Positions 7,789-16,000 of a stretch of 64,000 nucleotides of DNA are shown here, piece after piece; the first letter of the stretch is position 1, and the number at the start of each line of letters is the position of its first letter. Below the pieces are notes generated by a model. That model was not told the origin of the DNA and did not search any database. It was given only the letters and a program-made list of their open reading frames with translations. The position numbers and the translations under genes were made by a program. Source of the stretch: Kineothrix alysoides (GTDB lineage: Bacteria > Bacillota > Clostridia > Lachnospirales > Lachnospiraceae); assembly GCF_000732725.1 (NCBI RefSeq), contig NZ_JPNB01000002.1, positions 744,001 to 808,000 of the forward strand, given 5' to 3'.

Positions 7789-8559
7789 ATGAATAACAGT
7801 AAAATTATTGAAAATAACAAATCCTATTGGGATGCAAATGCTGATTTTTGGTTTGGAACAACCGCGCTTCCAGAATATGGAGTGAAATTTGTAACAGAAG
7901 ATGATTTACATTTGTTTGGAGATGTCTCTGGCAAGAAGATGTTAGAAATATGTTGTGGTAGTGGACATTCATTAAAGTATCATGCAGATAGAAATGCAGG
8001 CGAACTTTGGGGTGTAGATTTATCCCCAAAACAGCTCAATAATGCGAAAAAGTTTTTATCTGAAAACGGATACACAGCAAATCTTATATGTTCCCCTATG
8101 GAAGCAGAACTTGATGTCCCTAAGAACTATTTTGATTATGTATATTCGATTTATGGAATAGGTTGGACAACTGATTTACAGGGTACTTTTGATAATATAG
8201 CTTCTTACTTAAGGAAAGACGGGATTTTTATTTTTAGTTGGCATCATACATTGAATTATTGTGTAGCGTGGTCTTGTTCTGAACGCAAAGATATTATTGA
8301 AAATGATAAATTAGTTTTCAGTAAAAGCTATTTTGATGAATCGTATTTTACAATGCCTGTTGATAATAGTGAAATAATTTTATGTAATCGTAAAATATCA
8401 ACATATGTTAATGCTTTGGCTAAGGCTGGATTTGTTATTGAACAGATGATTGAACAAAACGACAGCGCAACAATGGAATCAACGGAAGATATAAGCGATA
8501 AGACAAAGAAAGCAAAAATGGTACCTATTTCGCTATGCTTTAAGGCAAGAAAGCTATAA
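7789..8559 (+). CDS. Class I SAM-dependent methyltransferase
   Basis: A 256-residue cytoplasmic protein of the small-molecule methyltransferase type. Motif I is LEICCGSGHS near residue 52, followed by the acidic end of strand two in GVDLSPKQL, and a post-motif region YFDYVYSIYGIGWTTDL. The N terminus SYWDANADFWFGTTALPEYG is typical of a family of clostridial methyltransferases with substrates still unassigned. The start ATG at 7789 follows GGAGG at 7779. A remnant with a closely similar N terminus lies at 15845-16000, so there were once two copies in this region. Confidence 0.88.
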   Translation: MNNSKIIENNKSYWDANADFWFGTTALPEYGVKFVTEDDLHLFGDVSGKKMLEICCGSGHSLKYHADRNAGELWGVDLSPKQLNNAKKFLSENGYTANLICSPMEAELDVPKNYFDYVYSIYGIGWTTDLQGTFDNIASYLRKDGIFIFSWHHTLNYCVAWSCSERKDIIENDKLVFSKSYFDESYFTMPVDNSEIILCNRKISTYVNALAKAGFVIEQMIEQNDSATMESTEDISDKTKKAKMVPISLCFKARKL

Positions 8560-8678
8560 TACGAAAACGACAAATTCGGATTTATTGCCTGTCTGCCCGG
8601 TACTATTTAACCTAACTGAAAAATCTTTTTTCCACTATTATTCCATAAGGAGACGTCAATATTGTTACAATGTTAACG

Positions 8679-8713
8679 CACAAAAAAGTCCAGTGTTACC
8701 GGGCTTTTTTGTG
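8679..8713. terminator. Two-way Rho-independent terminator
   Basis: Stem CACAAAAAAG with complement CTTTTTTGTG, extended by two G-C pairs across one mismatch, loop around 8692-8699. It has a T-run in either direction and sits between the convergent methyltransferase and isochorismatase-like genes. Confidence 0.8.
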
Positions 8714-8808
8714 TTTTAGGGCAAAGCAATACCACGCCGAACAACGATTTTTTCTTTTCCGCTTGTGCAGCGGGTATGTTGGCCTATCGACTGAGTTCAG
8801 TAATGTTT

Positions 8809-9318
8809 CTATGCTTCAAAGATGTGATTAGGTAACAAGTCATTTAAACTAATGATTTTACTGCCTTTACTTTCATAATAACGCAGCATTTCGTCAATTT
8901 TCCTTTTATCATAACTGGTAACGCAATCTGATAGAACATTAACACCATAATTTGCTTTACGTAAGTTGTAACAGGTTGATTTAACACAAGCGACAGCATC
9001 TGCTCCTGCTATATAGAAATCACATATTTCATTTTTACTAATAAAGTCTGTAAATTCTTCACTGGTTAATACGTTTCCTTTGCATTTTGTAAAAACATTT
9101 TCTGATACTATTTTCAAGTCTGAAGCTAATTCCGACCCATGTGTATTGGGTTTAAAAGTCCTCGTGCCATCTGATAAATTTTCATGCCTTATATAAATAA
9201 CATGAATATTATTATTGACTGCCCAATCAATAGCTTTATTGATATTGTCAATAATATTCTTGTAATTCTTTGTTATGTCATTTTGAATATCAATTATTAC
9301 TAAGGCTTTTTTCTGCAT
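8809..9318 (-). CDS. Isochorismatase-family cysteine hydrolase
   Basis: A 169-residue protein of the isochorismatase/nicotinamidase fold. The catalytic triad can be placed: Asp in LVIIDIQND near residue 10, Lys in FTKCKGN near 80, and Cys in ADAVACVKST near 112. These enzymes cleave amide or vinyl-ether bonds; the exact substrate cannot be read from sequence. The start ATG has a GGAGGAGACAA site. It is divergent from a WYL-domain regulator, with two inverted repeats between them, so regulation by that neighbour is likely. Confidence 0.85.
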   Translation of the reverse strand: MQKKALVIIDIQNDITKNYKNIIDNINKAIDWAVNNNIHVIYIRHENLSDGTRTFKPNTHGSELASDLKIVSENVFTKCKGNVLTSEEFTDFISKNEICDFYIAGADAVACVKSTCYNLRKANYGVNVLSDCVTSYDKRKIDEMLRYYESKGSKIISLNDLLPNHIFEA

Positions 9319-9346
9319 ATTGTCTCCTCCTGACCGGTAGATGAAT

Positions 9347-9373
9347 GTTACTGTGAACGGAGTGAACAGTAAC
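9347..9373. promoter_or_regulatory. Inverted repeat in the divergent promoter region
   Basis: GTTACTGT and its exact complement ACAGTAAC flank 11 bases. It lies 29 bases upstream of the isochorismatase-like start and may act as an operator or a leader hairpin. Confidence 0.5.
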
Positions 9374-9408
9374 AGATTGATTTGTTTGCTTTTTTATTGT
9401 ACCATTCA

Positions 9409-9434
9409 ATTGTTGACATCATTATGGCAACAAT
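9409..9434. promoter_or_regulatory. Candidate operator for the WYL regulator
   Basis: Arms ATTGTTGACAT and ATGGCAACAAT are complementary at ten of eleven positions around a four-base centre. The left arm contains TTGACA, a good -35 element. It lies 40 bases upstream of the regulator start, between the two divergent genes. Confidence 0.55.
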
Positions 9435-9473
9435 CTATGATGAAAAAAAGAAATTTTGAAAGGCGGCTATCAG

Positions 9474-10406
9474 ATGAAAGTCGACAGGCTTGTTAGCATT
9501 ATTATGATACTCCTTGATAAAAAGCGTATAGGAGCACAGGAGTTAGCAGATATGTTTGAAGTTTCACCCCGCACAATCTACCGCGACATAGACACTATCA
9601 ACATGGCGGGTATTCCTGTTCGCGGGGCATCGGGAGTGGGCGGTGGCTTTGAAATTATGCAGAACTACAAGATTGATAGAAAGGTTTTTTCGACTGCCGA
9701 CCTTTCCGCTATCTTGATGGGGCTTTCCGGTCTTTCCAGCATGATACGAGGTGATGAACTGGTAAATGCCCTTGCGAAAGTCAAAAGTTTTATCCCCGCC
9801 GACAAAGCGAAAGACATTGAATTAAAAGCAAATCAAATATATATAGATTTAAGTCCGTGGATGGGCAACAGGAACATACAACCATATTTAGAGATTATCA
9901 AAACAGCTTTACAGGAAAGCAAGCTGCTTTCGTTTGAATATGCAGACCGCCACGGAAATAGAACTGCACGAACAGCCGAGCCGTATCAGCTTGTATTGAA
10001 AAGCAGTCATTGGTATTTGCAAGGATATTGCCATAAAAGAAATGATTTCCGCTTATTCAGACTATCCCGCATATCAAACCTGCAAATACAAGAGGAATTT
10101 TTTACGCCACGGGATTATCAAAAACCGCAGTTAGATTTTGCTAATATTTTGGCAACTATGCAAATACAAATCAAAATTCGTATTCATAAGTCTGCCATGG
10201 ACAGGGTACTTGATTATTGTACTTATGAACACTTTTCACCAGACGGTGATGAGCATTACATTGTTAGTTTTCCTTTCATAGAGAACGAATACTACTACAA
10301 TATTCTTTTCAGTTTCGGAGATAAATGCGAGTGTTTAGAGCCGTTACATATCCGCACAGAAATGAAGCGCAGGATACATGATATAGCTGCCTTATACGAA
10401 AACTAG
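9474..10406 (+). CDS. YafY-type transcriptional regulator (HTH plus WYL domain)
   Basis: A 310-residue DNA-binding regulator. Residues 1-60 form a DeoR/HTH_11-type winged helix (KRIGAQELADMFEVSPRTIYRDI). The WYL domain follows from about residue 140, with the family core SSHWYLQGYCHKRNDFRLFR near 178-197, expected to bind a ligand or nucleic acid. I use the ATG at 9474 (MKVDRLVSI) with AAAGGCGG upstream. The divergent hydrolase gene is the likely target. WYL proteins also serve phage-defence and DNA-damage loci, but nothing nearby suggests that here. Confidence 0.9.
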   Translation: MKVDRLVSIIMILLDKKRIGAQELADMFEVSPRTIYRDIDTINMAGIPVRGASGVGGGFEIMQNYKIDRKVFSTADLSAILMGLSGLSSMIRGDELVNALAKVKSFIPADKAKDIELKANQIYIDLSPWMGNRNIQPYLEIIKTALQESKLLSFEYADRHGNRTARTAEPYQLVLKSSHWYLQGYCHKRNDFRLFRLSRISNLQIQEEFFTPRDYQKPQLDFANILATMQIQIKIRIHKSAMDRVLDYCTYEHFSPDGDEHYIVSFPFIENEYYYNILFSFGDKCECLEPLHIRTEMKRRIHDIAALYEN

Positions 10407-10454
10407 AACAAGGTGTTGCGATTTAAATTTGAGAAATGCACCCGCAACAGATTT

Positions 10455-10500
10455 GCCCTGCCGCCATCCGTTTCACTCCGGAAGGCGGCGGGGCCTTTTT
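10455..10500 (+). terminator. Rho-independent terminator after the WYL regulator
   Basis: GC-rich arms GCCCTGCCGCC (10455-10465) and GGCGGCGGGGC (10484-10494) form a long stem with one mismatch or bulge, followed by a T-run at 10496-10500. Confidence 0.85.
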
Positions 10501-10607
10501 GTTTGCCATCTTCCACGGACATAAGTAATGCATAAACACATGACTCGATATTATTCGTTCTATCGTATATAATATGTAGTAATAACTTATGCAAAGGAGA
10601 TGAGGTT

Positions 10608-10784
10608 ATGAAATACATCACGCCAAAAGAAGCCGGTGAGAAATGGGGAATCTCCGACCGACGCATACAGCTTCTGTGTAAGCAAGGCCGCATTGAGGGC
10701 GTGTACCGGCTGGGCTGGACATGGGCTATTCCGGAGAACGCGGAAAAGCCAGCGGACGGCAGACTTAAAAAACAACCTGATTGA
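10608..10784 (+). CDS. Small helix-turn-helix protein (excisionase/MerR-like)
   Basis: A 58-residue product beginning MKYITPKEAGEKWGISDRRI. The sequence KEAGEKWGISDRRIQLLCKQGRIEG is a winged-helix DNA-binding fold of the kind found in excisionases and small accessory regulators, ending with a short basic tail. An AAAGGAGATGAGG site precedes the ATG. Such genes are common as cargo of conjugative elements and next to resistance modules in clostridia. It directly precedes the two-component/ABC module, 133 bases upstream, and may regulate it. It is too short to judge more. Confidence 0.75.
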   Translation: MKYITPKEAGEKWGISDRRIQLLCKQGRIEGVYRLGWTWAIPENAEKPADGRLKKQPD

Positions 10785-10803
10785 ATTTTATAAAGTTTAA
10801 GGT

Positions 10804-10858
10804 AACTGAAAGGTAATGTTAAGCCAATATTAAAGTTCGATTGGATAAACTGAAAGGT
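10804..10858 (+). promoter_or_regulatory. Direct repeats upstream of the response regulator
   Basis: AACTGAAAGGT occurs at 10804-10814 and again at 10848-10858, 44 bases apart, and TTTAAGG/TTAAG half-sites surround the first copy. Repeats in this position suit an OmpR/PhoB-type regulator controlling its own operon. This is inference. Confidence 0.45.
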
Positions 10859-10917
10859 TCGGCTGTTATGATAGCTTTACAGCCCGGAGATGAAAAATAA
10901 ACAAGGAGGGATAAACC

Positions 10918-11604
10918 GTGAACCAAACCATTCTTATTGTGGATGACGAAAAAGAAATCCGTGAGCTTCTGCGGCTGTATATTGAAAAGGACGGGTATTC
11001 TACGGTACAGGCCGAGAACGGATTAGAGGCGCTTAAACAGGCCGACTCCGCGCAAATTGATCTGGCCATCATCGACATTATGATGCCGGAGCTTGACGGC
11101 TACCAGCTTATCAAAGCCTTGCGGGAACGTGGGAATCTTCCCATTATCGTCTTGAGTGCGAAAACGGAAAACCACGAAAAAATCTTGGGGCTTGATCTCG
11201 GAGCCGATGATTATGTAACAAAACCTTTTGACCCTCTGGAAGTGATTGCCCGAATCAGAGCAAGACTGCGCCGCCATGGCGCACAGACGGCGGATTCCAG
11301 CGCGGCTTTGCTGACAGTGGGCGGGTTGACGCTGGATACCTCTGCTTGCAGCCTGCACTCCGACAATGAAAGTATACAGCTCACCGCCACAGAATTTAAC
11401 ATGATGAAGCTGTTTATGCAGAGCCCCGGCCGCGTATTTACCAAACAGCAGATATATGATGCCGCATGGCAGGAAGCGGCCGCCGTTGACGACAATACGG
11501 TGATGGTCGCCATCAGCAAGCTACGCGGCAAGCTTACCGGCGATTGCGGGGTGTCCATCGGGACAGTTCGTGGGCTGGGGTATCGGTTGGAGGCGCAAAG
11601 ATGA
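10918..11604 (+). CDS. OmpR/PhoB-family response regulator
   Basis: A 228-residue regulator. The receiver domain has the acidic pair in LIVDDEKEI, the phosphoacceptor Asp in LAIIDIMMPELDG near residue 52, the Ser/Thr in VLSAKT and the Lys in DDYVTKPFDP. The C-terminal winged helix ends with VMVAISKLRGKL and GTVRGLGYRLE. Its stop overlaps the kinase ATG by four bases, so the pair is co-translated. The following FtsX-type transporter genes identify it as the regulator of a peptide or antibiotic-sensing module. Confidence 0.95.
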   Translation: MNQTILIVDDEKEIRELLRLYIEKDGYSTVQAENGLEALKQADSAQIDLAIIDIMMPELDGYQLIKALRERGNLPIIVLSAKTENHEKILGLDLGADDYVTKPFDPLEVIARIRARLRRHGAQTADSSAALLTVGGLTLDTSACSLHSDNESIQLTATEFNMMKLFMQSPGRVFTKQQIYDAAWQEAAAVDDNTVMVAISKLRGKLTGDCGVSIGTVRGLGYRLEAQR

Positions 11605-12743
11605 AGCGAAGACACAGCATACTGAGAACCGTTGTGCTTCGGTTTATCGGCTATTTCCTCGGAATTGAGATTGTCATATCTATATTTGAAGATATATTTA
11701 ATGCTCTTGTGTATGGCGCTGAAATTGATTTCCCATATGACGGAATCCCCGGTATAGCAGCCGGTATGGAACCGCGCCAAATCGCACTGGTTATTTTATG
11801 GGGGCTGGTGCAATTGGCAGTATACTGTGTGGGAATTGCCCTTTTTGCGCGTAGTATAAGCCGCAAAGTTTCTTATCCTGCCGGGCGCATGGCAGAGGGC
11901 TTTAGTGAGGTTTCAAATGGCAATTTAAACATCTTGCTGGATTTTGAAACAGAAACCGAGTTCAAAGAAATGCGAGATGCCTTCAACCACATGACACGTA
12001 AACTCAAAGACTACGAAGAAAAACGCATGGCTATGGAAAACGAGCGGATGCGACTTTTCTCGCATATCGCCCATGATTTGAAAACTCCAATGACGACAAT
12101 TACCGGATATGCCGGCGCTCTGGCAAGCGGCATGGTGGATGATGCGGATAAGCAACGGGAGTACCACATGGCAATCAAAGCAAAATCAGACCAAATGAAC
12201 GCATTGGTTGACCAACTGCTTTCTTATTCCAAACTGGGCGCGCCGCAGTATCAAATGAAACTGGCTTCCGCCGATATAGCAGAACTGCTTCGCGTGGCTT
12301 GCGCCTCTCTCTTCGGCGAAATAGAGAATAAGCAGATGGAACTTAACCTGCTGCTGCCCGAAGAACCTGTATTTCTCAAAATAGATTCACTGGAAATGAG
12401 CCGCGCCATCGGCAATCTCCTGACAAATGCGATTCGTCATAACCCGGCGGGCACTCTGCTGTCTGTGAGCCTGACGGAAGAATATGAACATATCATCATT
12501 CAAATTGCGGACAGCGGCGTGATTATCCCTGAAGCAATTGCCGGAAATTTGTTCGAACCCTTTATTTCCGGCAGCGATTCAAGAAGCTCGGGCAGCGGAA
12601 CGGGACTGGGGCTTGCCATTGTGAAAAAGGTGGCGGAGCAGCATTCCGGCGAGGTCTTTGTGTCGGACACTATCGCACCCTACACAAAGATGTTTGTTTT
12701 ACGCTTGCCCAAAAATAAGAAAAGCGGAGGTAGAAATGTATAG
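11601..12743 (+). CDS. Sensor histidine kinase
   Basis: A 380-residue membrane kinase starting at the ATG that overlaps the response regulator stop. Two transmembrane segments lie at about residues 12-32 and 68-92, with a short outer loop of about 35 residues between. A HAMP-like linker follows, then the HisKA box FSHIAHDLKTPMTTITGY near residue 155 and the ATP-binding core with NLLTNAIRHNP, GTGLGLAIVKK. The short extracellular loop suggests that it senses through the membrane or through the neighbouring transporter, as in peptide-resistance modules. Its end overlaps the permease start by eight bases. Confidence 0.93.
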   Translation: MKRRHSILRTVVLRFIGYFLGIEIVISIFEDIFNALVYGAEIDFPYDGIPGIAAGMEPRQIALVILWGLVQLAVYCVGIALFARSISRKVSYPAGRMAEGFSEVSNGNLNILLDFETETEFKEMRDAFNHMTRKLKDYEEKRMAMENERMRLFSHIAHDLKTPMTTITGYAGALASGMVDDADKQREYHMAIKAKSDQMNALVDQLLSYSKLGAPQYQMKLASADIAELLRVACASLFGEIENKQMELNLLLPEEPVFLKIDSLEMSRAIGNLLTNAIRHNPAGTLLSVSLTEEYEHIIIQIADSGVIIPEAIAGNLFEPFISGSDSRSSGSGTGLGLAIVKKVAEQHSGEVFVSDTIAPYTKMFVLRLPKNKKSGGRNV

Positions 12744-15072
12744 TAATTTCATTAAGAACGACATACGCAAAAGCAAGCTGATTACCGCAACAATCACAGC
12801 ATTTATCCTGATTGCGGCTATGCTCACCGCTTTGGCAGCTTCGCTAACCGTAAATTTATCAGGCGCTGTTGATAATATACTGCTCTCGGCAAAGGCAATC
12901 CATTTTATACAGATGCACACCGGCGATGTGGATATGGAACAACTTCGGAACTTCGCCGCCGACCAAGAGTCTGTGGAGGATTATCAGGTACTGCCGTTTC
13001 TTAACATCGACGGTGCCGAAATTGTGATTGGAGACAACTCCCTTGCTGACAGTGTACAGGACAACGGCTTTTCCATACAGAGCGAGAAATTCGATTTCCT
13101 GCTCGGCTTAGACAACAAAATCATCAGCCCCTCAAACGGCGAAATTTATTTCCCCATTTACTATATGCAGGAAGGTAATGCAAAGCTCGGCGACAAGGTT
13201 ACTATTCATGGCGTGGATTTTACCGTGGCGGGATTCTTGCGGGATTCCACAATGAACGCAGCGCTTGTGTCCTCCAAACGATTCCTTGTGAGCGAAGCTG
13301 ACTTTGAAAGAATCCTGGAGTTCGGGCAACTGGAACAGCTCATAGAGTTTCGGTTATGTGACGGCGTTTCCTACGCGGATTTTGAGACCGCCTATCTCGA
13401 TGCGGGACTTCCGGCAAACGGCCCGCCCGCCATCACATATGCGCAAATAAGGCTGGTGAACGGCCTCACGGACGGCATCATGATCGGCGTACTGGCACTG
13501 ATTGTCATACTGGTAATTATCGTGGCGTTTTTGTGCATCCGCTTTACGCTGCTAGCGAAAATTGAGGAGGATTACAGGGAAATCGGCGTGTTAAAGGCCG
13601 TTGGAATGCGGGTGAGCAGCATCAAAAAACTCTACCTCGCAAAATACAGCGTCATCGCCGGAATAGCCTGCATGCTCGGATTCCTGCTCTCCGTTCCGCT
13701 CTCAGAGCCATTCAAGCAAAACATCCGCCTATACATGGGCGAAAGCGATCGTCAGACATTCCTGTTGGGCTTACTTTGCGGCTTTGTCGGCGCAGCGGCG
13801 ATTTACGGCGTAGTTTTGATGTATGTAAACGGTGTGCTGCGGCGCTTTCGGAAAATATCTGCAGCGCAAGCGGTCAGGTTCGGCTCACCCCGGGAAAAAT
13901 CAAAATCGGCGAGAGGCTTCCTGCTGAGTAACAACCGGATTTTTCCCCGGAATGTTTTTCTCGGAATCAAGGATATTCTTACCCGCAAGAAGCTCTATGT
14001 GACAATGCTGACGGTGCTGATTATCTCATCTTTTATTATGGTTGTGCCGCAGAACATCTATAATACAATTTCGGCAAAGAGCTTCATCACCTACATGGGC
14101 ATGGGGATATGTGACGCTACTTTGTATATTAAACCCACACAGGCGGAGGACGTCACCCAAAAGGGCACGGAAGCGGCAAATTCACTGGCAACAGACGAAA
14201 ATGTGGAAAAGTACACCATGATAACTACCAAAATGTTTGATATGAAAGTGGACGACGGCTCTACGCAGAAGCTGAGGGTGAGCTTGGGCGACCATACGGC
14301 CTATCCCATTACCTATACGCAGGGAACGGTTCCACAAACAGCATCGGAGATCGCCATTTCAACCTTGTACGCAGACGACCTCGCAAAAACCATTGGTGAT
14401 GAAATCGTCTTAACAGTTGACGGTGCTGATAAGCGGCTGACGGTCAGCGGGGTTTACTCCGACATTACCAGCGGCGGCAGGACGGCGCAAGCCATTTTTG
14501 AGACCAGCTCCGGGGATATGTTGTCGGTCGGTATCCCAATCACATTCCGAACGGGTGCAGACTCTGAAGCAATCATAGCGCAGTATAAAGGGCAATTCCC
14601 TTTCGCTAAAGTCTACGGCGTTGAGGAAAATATCAGCCAGATGTTCGGCCCAATGATAAGTTCGGTTAAGATGGCTTCATATGCCGCGATAGGGGTAACA
14701 GTTCTTCTCACCGTACTGGTCACGGTGCTGTTTATGAAGATGCTGGTGGCCAAAGACCGCTATTCCATCGCAATTCTGAAATCAATGGGCTTCACAAGCG
14801 AGGGTATTCGCAGGCAATATCTGACACGCTCCGTAATTGTGTTAGCGCTGGGCGTTATCATCGGAACGATTATGGCTAACACGCTCGGCGAGTACGTTGG
14901 CGTTGCGATTGTATCCGCATTCGGCGCGACCGCTTTCAACTTTGTGGTCAACCCGTTCTTCGCCTACATGGTTTCCCCGCTGTTGATTGCGACATGTGTG
15001 TATATCGCCACATTACTGGGCGTATCAGACATCCGCCCGCTCAAAATTTCCGAACACATTAAGGAGGCATAA
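12736..15072 (+). CDS. FtsX-type ABC transporter permease
   Basis: A 778-residue membrane protein, starting at the ATG at 12736 behind GGAGGTAGAA. It has an N-terminal transmembrane helix near residues 18-42, a large outer domain, and then two groups of FtsX helices. The first group follows ILVIIVAFLCIRF near 260 and contains EIGVLKAVGMRVSSIKKLYL; the second near 660-770 contains IAILKSMGFTSEGIRRQYL. These two cytoplasmic coupling segments are the family mark. Together with the ATPase it forms a MacB/Bce-like exporter that removes or resists membrane-active compounds. The two-component genes are fused to it in one operon. Confidence 0.92.
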   Translation: MYSNFIKNDIRKSKLITATITAFILIAAMLTALAASLTVNLSGAVDNILLSAKAIHFIQMHTGDVDMEQLRNFAADQESVEDYQVLPFLNIDGAEIVIGDNSLADSVQDNGFSIQSEKFDFLLGLDNKIISPSNGEIYFPIYYMQEGNAKLGDKVTIHGVDFTVAGFLRDSTMNAALVSSKRFLVSEADFERILEFGQLEQLIEFRLCDGVSYADFETAYLDAGLPANGPPAITYAQIRLVNGLTDGIMIGVLALIVILVIIVAFLCIRFTLLAKIEEDYREIGVLKAVGMRVSSIKKLYLAKYSVIAGIACMLGFLLSVPLSEPFKQNIRLYMGESDRQTFLLGLLCGFVGAAAIYGVVLMYVNGVLRRFRKISAAQAVRFGSPREKSKSARGFLLSNNRIFPRNVFLGIKDILTRKKLYVTMLTVLIISSFIMVVPQNIYNTISAKSFITYMGMGICDATLYIKPTQAEDVTQKGTEAANSLATDENVEKYTMITTKMFDMKVDDGSTQKLRVSLGDHTAYPITYTQGTVPQTASEIAISTLYADDLAKTIGDEIVLTVDGADKRLTVSGVYSDITSGGRTAQAIFETSSGDMLSVGIPITFRTGADSEAIIAQYKGQFPFAKVYGVEENISQMFGPMISSVKMASYAAIGVTVLLTVLVTVLFMKMLVAKDRYSIAILKSMGFTSEGIRRQYLTRSVIVLALGVIIGTIMANTLGEYVGVAIVSAFGATAFNFVVNPFFAYMVSPLLIATCVYIATLLGVSDIRPLKISEHIKEA

Positions 15073-15075
15073 GTC

Positions 15076-15834
15076 ATGGAAAACATCGTTACCGGAAAAA
15101 ACATCATAAAAATCTTTGGAAAAGGCGTTGAACAGGCAAAGGCGCTCGATATGGTAAATGTTGAAATTACAAAAGGTGAATTTGTCGCCGTTATGGGCCC
15201 GTCAGGCTCTGGAAAATCCACCCTGTTGTTCGCGCTTTCCGGTATGGATAATATATCGGACGGGTCGGTGAAGTTCGGCGATACTGAGCTTTCTAAACTC
15301 CGGGAAAATGAACTTGCGGATGTACGCCGTACGAAAATGGGCTTTATCTTTCAGCAGCCCACTATGCTGAAAAATCTGAACCTCTTGGATAACATCATCC
15401 TCCCCGCCGTTGGGGACGGCAAAAAGGATACTGTGTCCCTGGGGCAAAGGGCAAAGGCACTGATGCGTAAAACAGGAATTGATGGGCTTGAAAAAAGGGA
15501 TATCACCGAAGTTTCAGGTGGGCAGCTTCAGCGGGCCGGTATCTGCCGCGCACTGATAAACTCGCCGGAAATCCTTTTTGCCGACGAACCGACAGGTGCG
15601 CTTAATTCCAAATCGGCCGAGGAAATCATGGGGTTGCTGGTAGGCATCAACAGGGAAGGCACCTCGATTCTGCTGGTAACCCACGACGCGAAGATTGCAG
15701 CCCACGCCGACAGAATTTTGTTTACGAAAGACGGAAATATCGTCTCCGAGCTCCTGCTGCAAAAATTCAACGGGAAGGATATGGAGGCAAAAACCGAAAA
15801 GGTACTCGCACAGATGGCTGCTGTAGGGATTTAG
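15076..15834 (+). CDS. ABC transporter ATPase of the MacB/Bce type
   Basis: A 252-residue ATPase, three bases after the permease. Walker A is GPSGSGKST near residue 40, the Q-loop is FIFQQPTML, the signature is VSGGQLQRAGI near 143, and Walker B is ILFADEPTGALN, all typical of the LolD/MacB class. It powers the adjacent FtsX permease. The product ends soon after a normal length for the class. The codon use and GC content of the whole 10.9-15.8 kb module look higher than in the AT-rich genes on both sides, which hints at a separate origin. Confidence 0.95.
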   Translation: MENIVTGKNIIKIFGKGVEQAKALDMVNVEITKGEFVAVMGPSGSGKSTLLFALSGMDNISDGSVKFGDTELSKLRENELADVRRTKMGFIFQQPTMLKNLNLLDNIILPAVGDGKKDTVSLGQRAKALMRKTGIDGLEKRDITEVSGGQLQRAGICRALINSPEILFADEPTGALNSKSAEEIMGLLVGINREGTSILLVTHDAKIAAHADRILFTKDGNIVSELLLQKFNGKDMEAKTEKVLAQMAAVGI

Positions 15835-15844
15835 GTACAGGAAG

Positions 15845-16000
15845 CAGCAATGGAATACAATTGCAGATAATTGGTTTGGCATAAAAGCATTACCTACACA
15901 TGGTGTCTATCACGGAGATAACGGAGCGGATGTGCCTTGGGGAATTTATTATACTCATGAAATTGACATGATCCCCTCTGCATTTTCGCTATTTTATTAA
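15845..16000 (+). pseudogene. Remnant of a SAM methyltransferase N terminus
   Basis: A frame from about 15845 to a TAA at 15998-16000 encodes QQWNTIADNWFGIKALPTHG, which parallels SYWDANADFWFGTTALPEYG of the methyltransferase at 7789. No start codon or ribosome binding site is attached, motif I is missing, and the sequence after GVYHGDNG no longer matches. It appears to be a decayed fragment left between the ABC module and the van operon. Its stop overlaps the vanT stop on the other strand. Confidence 0.6.
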
